Position numbers and translations under genes: made by a program. From NCBI GenBank assembly GCA_029976905.1, contig JAPOLW010000137.1, positions 1 through 8,592 of the forward strand: a stretch of 8,592 nt of DNA, written 5' to 3'. The notes under the pieces are model-generated. The model was not told the origin of the DNA. It saw only the letters and a program-made list of their open reading frames with translations, and made no database searches. This document shows positions 1 through 6,759 of this stretch, piece after piece; the first letter of the stretch is position 1; each line of letters opens with the position of its first letter. This DNA is from a bacterium (GTDB taxonomy: Bacteria; Desulfobacterota; Binatia; UBA12015).

Positions 1-2
1 GC

Positions 3-1049
3 ATCGTCGCTATCGGAGGTGCGGGCGGAAACGGATGCGTCGCCTTCCGACGCGAGAAGTACGTACCGCGCGGCGGGCCTTCGGGTGGGGACGGCGGCCG
101 CGGGGGCCACGTCGTACTTCGCGCCGATCGCCGCCTGGGCACGCTGCTCGACCTGCGCTACCGGCCGCGCCTGGCTGCTCGCCGCGGCGCGCACGGCCGC
201 GGCAAAGACCAATACGGCAAACGCGGCGCCGACCTGACGGTGGACGTCCCGGTCGGTACCATCGTCATGGACGACGAGACCGGCGAGCGGCTGGCCGATC
301 TCGACCGCGAGGGAATGACCGTCGTCGCAGCGCACGGGGGCGCTGGCGGCCTCGGCAACATCCACTTCGCGAACTCCGTGCGGCAGGCGCCCCGAATTGC
401 GACCCCGGGCCAGCCGGGCGAGGAGCGTCGCCTGCGTCTGGAGTTGCGCCTGCTCGCCGATGCCGGGCTGCTTGGCTTCCCCAACGTAGGCAAGTCTTCG
501 ATCATTGCGCGACTTTCTGCCGCCCGGCCCCGGATCGCGGACTACCCCTTCACGACCCTGGTGCCCAACCTGGGCGTCGTCCGGATCGACGAAGGCGCCT
601 CCTTCGTGCTGGCCGACGTCCCTGGGTTGATCGAAGGTGCCCACACCGGCGCGGGCCTCGGCATCCGCTTTCTTCGCCACCTCTCGCGCACGGCCGTCCT
701 GGTCCACGTCATCGACCTCTCCGCACCGGAGGAGCGCGACCCGCTGGAAGATTTCGCGACCATCCAGGCCGAGATCGAGGCCGCCGGCCACGCTCTGGCG
801 GCCAAGCCCCAGATCGTGGTGGGCAACAAGCTCGACCTGACCGGGGCCGACGACCGGCTGGCCACGCTGCGCGCCCAACTCGCCCCCCGCGGAGTCGAAG
901 TCCTGGGCATCTCGGCCGCGACCGGTGCCGGCCTGCGCGAGCTCGCACAACGCATTGGCGAGCGTCTCGCGCAGGAGAAACACCGCGAGATTTCCGACGC
1001 GACCCCGGACGACACGGCCGGAGAGACACACGAGACGTCCGATGTCTGA
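3..1049 (+). CDS. obgE: Obg-family GTPase (ObgE/CgtA), 5' partial
   Basis: Obg is an essential GTPase that binds the large ribosomal subunit and acts in late 50S assembly and stress control. The reading frame is open from base 3, and the first visible residues (IVAIGGAGGNGCVAFRREKY) match the Obg N-terminal glycine-rich domain from about residue 9 of E. coli ObgE, so roughly eight residues are missing upstream. The glycine-rich Obg fold fills about residues 1-155 of the 348 visible. The G domain follows: G1 GFPNVGKSS (nt 474-500), switch I with YPFTTLVPNLGVV, G3 DVPGLIEG (nt 615-638), G4 NKLD (nt 825-836) and G5 ISAA. The protein ends in a short acidic tail, without an OCT domain or the long acidic tail of E. 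coli. The usual Obg motif GDGGNG reads GGAGGNG here. The stop overlaps the proB start by 8 bp. Identification is secure; the true start lies outside the window. Confidence 0.96.
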   Translation: MVAIGGAGGNGCVAFRREKYVPRGGPSGGDGGRGGHVVLRADRRLGTLLDLRYRPRLAARRGAHGRGKDQYGKRGADLTVDVPVGTIVMDDETGERLADLDREGMTVVAAHGGAGGLGNIHFANSVRQAPRIATPGQPGEERRLRLELRLLADAGLLGFPNVGKSSIIARLSAARPRIADYPFTTLVPNLGVVRIDEGASFVLADVPGLIEGAHTGAGLGIRFLRHLSRTAVLVHVIDLSAPEERDPLEDFATIQAEIEAAGHALAAKPQIVVGNKLDLTGADDRLATLRAQLAPRGVEVLGISAATGAGLRELAQRIGERLAQEKHREISDATPDDTAGETHETSDV

Positions 1050-2193
1050 TGCCAAAAGTGCGATTGCCACGCTCGGGCGCATCCGCCGGGTGGTCGTCAA
1101 GATCGGCTCCTCGGTCCTGGCCGACGAATCGGGGCTGGCGACACGGGAACTGGGACGCCTGGCACGGGAAATCGGGGTTCTGCGCGAGCGCGGGCTTTCG
1201 GTCACGATCGTCTCCTCCGGCGCCATCGCGGCAGGCCGCACGGTACTCGGGGGGGGCCGTCCCCGGACCATTCCGCAACGCCAGGCGGCCGCCAGTGTCG
1301 GCCAGATCCGACTCATGGCCGAGTGGGAGCGTGCTTTTGCCCGCCAGGGCGTGACCGTAGCCCAGATCCTTCTCGACGCCGAAGACCTCGCCAGCCGTCA
1401 TCGCTACCTGAACGCGGAGGACACGATCTCGGCGCTGCACCGCGGCGGCATCCTTCCCATCGTCAACGAGAACGACACGGTTGCGGTCGACGAACTCAAA
1501 TTCGGCGACAACGATCACCTCTCGGCCCTGGTGGCGAGTCTGGTCGGGGCGGACCTCCTCGTCCTCTTGAGCGATGTCCCTGGACTCTTCGAGTCCGATC
1601 CCAGAAGCGACCCGGACGCGGCACTCATCGGGGTCCTCGAACGCATCGACGCAAAGACCCTCGACCGGGCCGGCGACGAGGCGAGCCCGCTGGGAACCGG
1701 CGGGATGCGCTCGAAGCTCGAAGCAGCCCGGCGCGCGGCACACGCCGGCATCGCGTGCGTGATCGCCGACGGACGGAAACCCGGCACTCTCGAACGCATC
1801 CTCGATCGCACCCGGGACGAGGGGACCCTGATCCTCCCCCATGCCGACCGGATCGCGCGGCGCAAGCATTGGATCGCCTTCTCCCGAGAACCGCGAGGGC
1901 GCCTGGTCTGCGACGAAGGAGCCGTGCGGGCCGTTCGCAGCCGCGGGAAGAGCCTGCTGCCCTCCGGCGTCACCGCAGTCGAGGGTCGCTTTCGGCGCGG
2001 CGACTCGGTGGCCCTCCTCGATCCGGCCGGCCACGAGTTCGCCCGCGGACTGGTCGCCTACGATGCCGCAGACGCGCTGCGCATCGCAGGCCGGCCGAGT
2101 CGGGAGATCGATCGGATTCTCGGGTTCGACGAGGGCGCCGCACTGGTCCACTGCGACGATCTCGTCCTGCTCGACGACGACGGAGAATCCTGA
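1042..2193 (+). CDS. proB: Glutamate 5-kinase (ProB) with C-terminal PUA domain
   Basis: ProB phosphorylates L-glutamate with ATP to give glutamyl 5-phosphate, the first and feedback-controlled step of proline synthesis. The 383-residue product is slightly longer than E. coli ProB (367). The amino-acid kinase domain shows the N-terminal VVVKIGSSVL with Lys20, SSGAIAAG (58-65), IVNENDTV (140-147), FGDND (154-158), the SDVPGLF nucleotide-site segment (177-183) and GTGGMRSKL (218-226) with Lys225. A PUA domain fills about 285-370 (LLPSGVTAVEGRF...GLVAYDAADAL). The ATG at 1042 is chosen because the conserved N-terminus begins a few residues later; the frame is open further upstream only inside obg. 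This start overlaps the obg stop (ATGTCTGA), and only a weak purine stretch precedes it, so translational coupling is likely. proA, which often follows, is absent: nadD comes next. An eight-G run at 1249-1256 does not disturb the frame. Confidence 0.97.
   Translation: MSDAKSAIATLGRIRRVVVKIGSSVLADESGLATRELGRLAREIGVLRERGLSVTIVSSGAIAAGRTVLGGGRPRTIPQRQAAASVGQIRLMAEWERAFARQGVTVAQILLDAEDLASRHRYLNAEDTISALHRGGILPIVNENDTVAVDELKFGDNDHLSALVASLVGADLLVLLSDVPGLFESDPRSDPDAALIGVLERIDAKTLDRAGDEASPLGTGGMRSKLEAARRAAHAGIACVIADGRKPGTLERILDRTRDEGTLILPHADRIARRKHWIAFSREPRGRLVCDEGAVRAVRSRGKSLLPSGVTAVEGRFRRGDSVALLDPAGHEFARGLVAYDAADALRIAGRPSREIDRILGFDEGAALVHCDDLVLLDDDGES
2182..2187 (+). promoter_or_regulatory. Ribosome binding site of nadD
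   Basis: GGAGAA lies inside the proB coding end, 5 nt before the ATG at 2193. It supports that start, which overlaps the proB stop by one base (TGATG). Confidence 0.6.
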
Positions 2194-2861
2194 TGGCTCG
2201 GGTGGGACTCTACGGAGGCAGCTTCAACCCGATCCATGTCGGCCATCTCCGTTCGGCCGTCGAGGTGCGCGCTCGCGCCCGCCTCGCTGAGGTCTGGTTG
2301 CTGCCCGCCCACCAACCACCGCACAAGGATACCGCCGAAATCGCGCCCGCATCCGATCGACTCGCCATGCTCCAACTCGGGCTCGGGGATACCCCCGGTC
2401 TGCGCGCCGAGCCGATCGAACTCGAACGCAAGGGCCCGTCCTACTCGATCGACACGCTTCGCCTGCTGCGCGAACGCCACCCCGACCAGACCTTCGCATG
2501 GGTACTCGGATTCGACGCGTTCCTGGAGTTGCACGCCTGGCACCAATACGACCGTTTCGTCACCGAATGCGATCTCGTGGTGACCACGAGGCCGCCGCAT
2601 CCCGTTACCACCGGAGCCAACCTCGACCGCTTCGGCGAACTGCCAATTGCCGTACGGCGGGGGTTTTGGTACGAACCCGCAATCGGCTGCTATGTGAACG
2701 AGAGCGGTCGTCGGCTCGAATTTCTGCCGGTGACACAGCTCGACATCTCCGCCTCCGCGCTTCGCGCCGCGATCGCGCAGGGCGCCTCGATCCGCTACCT
2801 CGTCCCCGAGTCCGTGCGAGCCTACCTGATCGAGCACCGCCTCTATCAACCCCACGGATGA
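2193..2861 (+). CDS. nadD: Nicotinate-nucleotide adenylyltransferase (NadD)
   Basis: NadD transfers AMP from ATP to nicotinate mononucleotide, giving deamido-NAD in NAD synthesis, in the cytoplasm. The 222-residue product is close to E. coli NadD (213). It opens with the nucleotidyltransferase motif GLYGGSFNPIHVGHL (5-19, with His15 and His18 of the HxGH signature), followed by LLPAHQPPHK (36-45), RKGPSYSIDTL (79-89), the WVLGFDAFLELHAWH segment (103-117), and the C-terminal ISASALR (185-191) and SIRYLVP (199-205) motifs typical of NadD. The start is the ATG at 2193 because the Rossmann motif begins at residue 4 and a GGAGAA ribosome binding site sits at the right distance. It shares one base with the proB stop and four bases (ATGA) with the rsfS start. 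The nadD-rsfS order is common in bacteria. No unusual residues are seen in the motifs. Confidence 0.96.
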   Translation: MARVGLYGGSFNPIHVGHLRSAVEVRARARLAEVWLLPAHQPPHKDTAEIAPASDRLAMLQLGLGDTPGLRAEPIELERKGPSYSIDTLRLLRERHPDQTFAWVLGFDAFLELHAWHQYDRFVTECDLVVTTRPPHPVTTGANLDRFGELPIAVRRGFWYEPAIGCYVNESGRRLEFLPVTQLDISASALRAAIAQGASIRYLVPESVRAYLIEHRLYQPHG

Positions 2862-3307
2862 AACCCGCGCCCCCCGACGTGAAACAACAAAGCGCTTCCA
2901 CTGCCGTCGATGACACGATCTGGTCCCGGGTCGTCGCCTGTCTCGAGGCCGCCTCCGACCGCAAGGCCCTCGACCCCGTCGTACTCGACCTGCGCGAAGC
3001 CAGCCAGGTCGCCGACTACTTCGTGATTCTCTCCGGTCGTTCGGACACGCAGGTGAGAGCCGTCGCCGAAGCGGTCGAGCAACGGGCACGGCAATCCGGA
3101 GTGCGACCGATTGCCGTGGAGGGGCTGCGCCACGGGCAGTGGGTTCTGCTCGACTTCGGAGATTTCATCGTGCACGTCTTCTACGAGCCGGTGCGCCGCT
3201 TCTACGAAATCGAACGCCTTTGGTCACGGGCCCCCCGGGTCGAACTTCCCGTCCTCTTCGCAGACGCAGCGGCGGCTTCCGGGTCGACCCCCCTTCCGCC
3301 GAGGTAG
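2858..3307 (+). CDS. rsfS: Ribosomal silencing factor RsfS (RsfA/Iojap family)
   Basis: RsfS binds ribosomal protein uL14 on the free 50S subunit and blocks joining with 30S, lowering translation in starvation and stationary phase. The 149-residue product carries the full Iojap/DUF143 domain at about 21-122: ALDPVVLDLREASQVADYFVILSGRSD (37-63), GVRPIAVEGLRHGQWVLLDFGDFIVHVF (81-108) and the closing RRFYEIERLW (113-122). It is longer than E. coli RsfS (105) because of about 20 poorly conserved residues before the domain and a 27-residue Ala/Pro-rich tail. The ATG at 2858 overlaps the nadD stop (ATGA); no good Shine-Dalgarno precedes it, so coupling to nadD is likely. The frame is open upstream inside nadD, but that part has no family similarity. 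rlmH, a frequent next gene, is missing; a LapA/LapB-like gene follows 6 bp after the stop. Confidence 0.95.
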   Translation: MKPAPPDVKQQSASTAVDDTIWSRVVACLEAASDRKALDPVVLDLREASQVADYFVILSGRSDTQVRAVAEAVEQRARQSGVRPIAVEGLRHGQWVLLDFGDFIVHVFYEPVRRFYEIERLWSRAPRVELPVLFADAAAASGSTPLPPR

Positions 3308-3313
3308 GTGAGG

Positions 3314-4660
3314 ATGCGCCGAATCGCCGTCGTGCTGCTCGTGGTCCTGGTCGGTGCGGGTGTCGCCCTCCTCTTCCACTTCAATGGCCACCCATCGACG
3401 GTCCACCTGGGCAAGGACAACCCGGTCGAGCTTCCCACCGCGGCACACCTTCTGATCGCGGCCGTGCTCGGCGCCGGCGTCGTTCTGGTCGCGACCACCC
3501 TCCGTGGAATCGCCCAGGGGTTCTCGGCCTGGCGAGAGCGCCGTCGTCGGAGACGGGCCGACGCCGTCGAGAAGATCCGACAGGAAGGACGCCACCGGCT
3601 GTGGGCGGGCGATTTCCAGAACGCGGACAAGAAACTCGCCCGTGCCGCCGAGCGAGATCCACAAGACCTCGAAACCCACCTCGCCCTGTCGCGCTCCCGG
3701 GAGGAACTCGGGGATCTCGAAGGGGCCCAACGCATCCTGGAGACGGCGCGGGCCCAGCACGGCCCCGACCCGCGGCTCCTCTCCCGCCTGGGCAACGTGG
3801 CGCTCGCGCGCGGCAACGCCGGCGCCGCCATCGATGCGTTCCGGGAGGCCACCGCGGCCCAGCCCGAGAGCCCGCGCCTGCTGTCGGAATTGATGGCCGC
3901 CCTGGCCGCCGAAGGTCGCTATCCCGAAGCAGTCGAAGCCGCTCGGCGCCGCCTGGGCATCGAACGACAGCCCGCACGGCGGGAGCGCGCCAAGCAGGAA
4001 TGGCTCGCCATACGCTACCGCGCGGCGGTCGCGAATCCCGAGCCGAAGCAGGCCGCAAACGAGCTCAAGCACCTCGCCGCCGAGGAGCCCACCTTCCTCC
4101 CACCCATTCTCGAACTCGCCGCGCGGGCCCGGGCCGAGGGCGACGTGCGCACCGCCGACCGGACATACCGCGATTCCCTGCGGCGGCATCCGAGCGGGCC
4201 GGTACTCGATCGCTTCCAGTCCCTGCACACCAGTTCAGGCGAACCCGCTCGCGCGCTCGGGCCCCTGAGGGACGTCTGCAAGAAGAGCGGCCTGGCGGGG
4301 CCCCGTCTCCTGCTCGCGCGCACGCTGGTGGCATCGGGTAAGCTCGACGAAGCGGAACGGGAGCTCGCGGCGCTCTCCCAGGAGAGCACCGCCCGCAACC
4401 GCGGCGCCGTCGACATCGCGCCCGAACGGGACCTCGTGGCCGGAGAGCTCGCCCTCGCGCGCGAGCTCGATCGGGAAGCCGCCAAACTCCTCCTGCGCGC
4501 GGCGACCGCACGCCGGGTCCCCTTCTCCTACTCCTGCCCGCAGTGTCGCCGGACCGTCCCGGAGTGGGTTGCCGAATGCCCGTGCGGCGCTTTCGGTCGC
4601 TACGAGTGGTCAGTCAACGGCACCGACGAGGTAAGGGTGCAAGGAGCCAAGTCCACCTAG
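3314..4660 (+). CDS. LapA-LapB fusion-like membrane TPR protein with C-terminal zinc ribbon
   Basis: In E. coli, LapA (YciS) and LapB (YciM) are separate inner-membrane proteins; LapB adjusts lipopolysaccharide synthesis by promoting FtsH cleavage of LpxC. This 448-residue protein appears to join both. Two membrane segments (about 4-23 and 41-63) enclose a short loop with the LapA/DUF1049 spacing (N, V-x-L, then LP before the second helix). A strongly basic patch (74-81) follows, then TPR-like helical repeats from about 85 to 400, and a LapB-type rubredoxin-like end with Cys408, Cys411, Cys422 and Cys424. The last pair is C-P-C rather than C-x-x-C. A GTG at 3308 is also possible, but the ATG at 3314 is better spaced from GAGGT at 3301-3305. 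HemY, which also has two N-terminal helices and TPRs, is the main alternative; the zinc ribbon argues for LapB. The 3' end overlaps the opposing ATPase gene by 51 bp. The LpxC/FtsH role is inferred. Confidence 0.8.
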   Translation: MRRIAVVLLVVLVGAGVALLFHFNGHPSTVHLGKDNPVELPTAAHLLIAAVLGAGVVLVATTLRGIAQGFSAWRERRRRRRADAVEKIRQEGRHRLWAGDFQNADKKLARAAERDPQDLETHLALSRSREELGDLEGAQRILETARAQHGPDPRLLSRLGNVALARGNAGAAIDAFREATAAQPESPRLLSELMAALAAEGRYPEAVEAARRRLGIERQPARRERAKQEWLAIRYRAAVANPEPKQAANELKHLAAEEPTFLPPILELAARARAEGDVRTADRTYRDSLRRHPSGPVLDRFQSLHTSSGEPARALGPLRDVCKKSGLAGPRLLLARTLVASGKLDEAERELAALSQESTARNRGAVDIAPERDLVAGELALARELDREAAKLLLRAATARRVPFSYSCPQCRRTVPEWVAECPCGAFGRYEWSVNGTDEVRVQGAKST

Positions 4661-5803
4661 ATCGTGGATGTCGCTGGTCAGATCGGGCACCTGCGCCACC
4701 GGCACTCCCGCCGGTAGCCCCCCCCGGAACGACTCGGTGCGCAACGCGTCCCCACGCGCACGCGCCTGCCAGGCAACGAGGTTTTCCGCCAGCTCGAAAG
4801 CGATCTCCTCCGAGGCCGATGCTTCTCCTCCCGCCTCGAGGACGCGGCGCACCAGCGGTCCGATGGCCGCCGCGATCGCCGCCGCCGAGCGATCGTCGCT
4901 CTCGACGGCAGCCGGAACCGCGTGCATCCGGTTCATCACGACGCCTTTGAGAGGCATCTGGCGCGAAGCCATCTGGCGCGCGAGATAATCGACCTGCCCG
5001 AGCACGTGCTCGTCCGGTCCCGCGACGAGCACGAACGCCGTTTCCTCGTCTCGCAGAAGAGCCGTCACACGCTGTACCCGGACTTCGAACCCGTCGAAGA
5101 GCTCCCCCATCGAATTGAAGAACTCCGCTACCTGGGCGAGCGCGGCGACACCGGTCGCGTCCTCGATTTTGCGCAGAAGGAAGCCGACGGTCTTGTTCAT
5201 CGACTGGAAGGTCGTCCACCCAGCGGAGACGCCGGGGCGGACGAACCAACGAACGATGTCGCGATCGAGGAAGGCCAGCAGGCGGTCGGGAGCCTCGAGG
5301 AAATCGAGCGCGTGCTGGGTCGGCGGCGTGTCGACGACGATCAGATCGTATTTGCCCGACGCATCCAATTCGCCGAGCTGCTCGACCGCCATGTACTCCT
5401 GCGACCCCGCGAAGCTCTGCGAGAGCTGCCGGTAGAACGTATTGTCCAGGATGGTCTGGCGAACCTCGTCCGAGGGCGCGTGCCGGGTGATGAGCTCGTC
5501 CCAACTGCCCTTCTGGTCGAGCATCATCGCCGTGAGCGATCCTTTTCCCTCCGAGCCGAAGGCGCGCAGAGCGTCCGGTGGAACCTGCGCCGGCGTGTTG
5601 CCGATCGGCCCGACCCCCAGGGAGTCCGCCAGACGGCGGGCCGGATCGATGGTCAGCACGATCGCCCGCCGCCCCTGTAGAGCCCCCCACAAGGCCAGGC
5701 TCGCCGCGGTCGTCGTCTTGCCTACTCCACCAGAGCCGGCACAGACGAGGATGCGATGACGCTCGACGAGCCGCGCCAGATTCTCGCTCGACCCGGGGTT
5801 CAA
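4610..5803 (-). CDS. ArsA/Get3-like ATPase 2 (BagB/Rv3680-like; canonical P-loop, signature Lys lost)
   Basis: A 397-residue SIMIBI-class ATPase of the ArsA/Get3 family. Near the N-terminus the Walker A reads AGSGGVGKTTT (22-32): P-loop Lys29 is present, but the signature lysine position is Ser24. Switch I keeps TIDPARRL with Asp53, and switch II reads VVDTPPTQHALDFL with Asp158. The block LDNTFYRQLSQSFAGSQEYM (119-138) and the TIDPA...GNTP region resemble mycobacterial Rv3680 (BagB) as I recall it. There is no CxxC zinc motif of eukaryotic Get3 and no membrane segment, so a cytoplasmic protein is expected. Arsenite export is unlikely: no arsB, arsD or arsR is nearby. The start is TTG at 5803, overlapping the previous gene's stop (TTGA) with a strong Shine-Dalgarno upstream. 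The last 16 codons and the stop lie antisense to the lapAB end. It probably works as a heterodimer with its upstream neighbour; the client or substrate is unknown. Confidence 0.9.
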   Translation of the reverse strand: MNPGSSENLARLVERHRILVCAGSGGVGKTTTAASLALWGALQGRRAIVLTIDPARRLADSLGVGPIGNTPAQVPPDALRAFGSEGKGSLTAMMLDQKGSWDELITRHAPSDEVRQTILDNTFYRQLSQSFAGSQEYMAVEQLGELDASGKYDLIVVDTPPTQHALDFLEAPDRLLAFLDRDIVRWFVRPGVSAGWTTFQSMNKTVGFLLRKIEDATGVAALAQVAEFFNSMGELFDGFEVRVQRVTALLRDEETAFVLVAGPDEHVLGQVDYLARQMASRQMPLKGVVMNRMHAVPAAVESDDRSAAAIAAAIGPLVRRVLEAGGEASASEEIAFELAENLVAWQARARGDALRTESFRGGLPAGVPVAQVPDLTSDIHDLGGLGSLHPYLVGAVD

Positions 5804-6759
5804 GGCCCCTCCCTTCCCAGCTCGGCCCGCAGGACACCCGCGAGCGTAGCCAGATGATCTCCTCCGAATTCTTCGCAGAAGAGATACGGCAATCGGGCGA
5901 GCGGCGCCCGGACGGCCTCCTGCAGGCGGCCGATCTGAACGTCGTTGATTCCGGCCCAGCCGGCCTCTTCGCGCGCCCGCCGGACCGCTTCGTCGAAGAG
6001 AATGTCGTCGGGGGCGTCCCCGGCGCGTCCGACGTCGCCCCCCAGGAGGTCGAGGGGCGCGCGGGCGCAGGGCGCGTCGTGGACCTGGTTGACGACCAGG
6101 GTTCCGACCGACAACCCAAGCCCTTCGAGACCGCCGAAGATCTCGAGCGTCTCGTTCACCGGCATTTCCTCCGCCGTGGAAACCACCACGATCGCGGTGG
6201 CGACCGGGTCCCGCAAGAGACCGAGGACACGCTCGGCCTCCCGGTGCACCAATCCGACGGGAAAGGCTTCGAAGGCGGCCTGGGGCATGCGCAGATATTG
6301 CAGGCTATGACCGGTCGCCGGACCGTCCACCAGAACGATGTCCGGAGCATCCTCCGCCCCGGAGCCCGACCGGTCGGCCTCGAACCAGATCTTGCCGACG
6401 GTCATCAATTCCTTCAGGCCGGGCGCCGCCGCCACGAAGTATTGGTACACGGCGCTGTCGAAGATCGTCTGGAGCAGACGTCGCACCGGGATGATCATGA
6501 CGAGGTATTCTTCGAGGGCGGCTTTCCCGTCGACGGCGAGATACGAGATGCGGCCAAGCAGGCGCGAGGACTCGCGGCCGTGCGCCAGGGCCCGATAGGC
6601 GCGCTCGAGCCCACGCGCCCCTTCGAGTTCGATCACCAGAACCCGCTTGCCTTGCCGGGCTGCCTCCAGGGCCAGCGCGAGCGTCACCGTCGTCCGGCCC
6701 ACGCCCCCCTTCCCAACCGTGAAGAGCAGTCGCCGCGCGAGCAGCGTCGAGAGGCTCAC
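5800..6759 (-). CDS. ArsA/Get3-like ATPase 1 (BagA/Rv3679-like; signature Lys kept, P-loop Lys replaced by Arg)
   Basis: A 319-residue ArsA/Get3-family protein. The deviant Walker A reads VGKGGVGRTTV (15-25): signature Lys17 is present, but the P-loop lysine is Arg22 (codon CGG). The segment matching switch I is IELEGARGL (43-51), with Glu46 where the partner has Asp53 and Gly where it has Pro. The switch II segment LVDGPATGHSLQYLRMP (143-159) is close to the Get3 pattern DTAPTGH. The block AAPGLKELMTVGKIW (111-125) resembles mycobacterial Rv3679 (BagA) as I recall it. No membrane segment or CxxC motif is seen, so it should be cytoplasmic. The start is GTG at 6759, overlapping the fabF stop (GTGA); no clear Shine-Dalgarno precedes it, so translation is probably coupled to fabF. 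It is unlikely to hydrolyse ATP well alone and more likely supplies Lys17 to the partner's site. The family assignment is firm; the cellular role is unknown. Confidence 0.88.
   Translation of the reverse strand: MSLSTLLARRLLFTVGKGGVGRTTVTLALALEAARQGKRVLVIELEGARGLERAYRALAHGRESSRLLGRISYLAVDGKAALEEYLVMIIPVRRLLQTIFDSAVYQYFVAAAPGLKELMTVGKIWFEADRSGSGAEDAPDIVLVDGPATGHSLQYLRMPQAAFEAFPVGLVHREAERVLGLLRDPVATAIVVVSTAEEMPVNETLEIFGGLEGLGLSVGTLVVNQVHDAPCARAPLDLLGGDVGRAGDAPDDILFDEAVRRAREEAGWAGINDVQIGRLQEAVRAPLARLPYLFCEEFGGDHLATLAGVLRAELGREGP
5806..5815 (-). promoter_or_regulatory. Strong Shine-Dalgarno for the TTG-started ATPase 2
   Basis: Read on the minus strand, AAGGGAGGGG lies just before CC and the TTG start at 5803, within the coding end of ATPase 1. 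The GGAGG core is 4 nt from the TTG. This purine-rich site makes the otherwise uncommon TTG start credible. Confidence 0.6.

Noticed and set aside
1249..1256. Run of eight G in proB as a phase-variation tract
   Set aside because: It encodes Gly-Gly in a continuous ProB frame with conserved motifs on both sides, and a housekeeping kinase is an unlikely switch; a similar run of eight C (4718-4725) in ATPase 2 is also in frame.
35..1354. A 439-residue plus-strand frame overlapping obg and the start of proB
   Set aside because: The product is Arg/Pro-rich low-complexity sequence typical of an off-frame reading; obg and proB explain the region.
709..2151. A 480-residue open frame on the minus strand opposite obg and proB
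   Set aside because: It is antisense to two clearly conserved genes, its product has no recognisable motif, and long shadow frames are expected in DNA this rich in GC.
2498..2857. Upstream extension of rsfS by 120 codons inside nadD
   Set aside because: The sequence is Arg-rich with no Iojap similarity, and the ATG at 2858 forms a standard 4 bp overlap with nadD.
3139..4341. A 400-residue plus-strand frame across rsfS and lapAB
   Set aside because: Arg/Pro/Gly-rich off-frame translation with no motif; it covers parts of two better supported genes.
4610..6759. An arsenite-efflux (ars) system
   Set aside because: No ArsB, ArsD, ArsR or arsenate reductase is present, and the cysteine-based metal site of ArsA is not seen in either protein.
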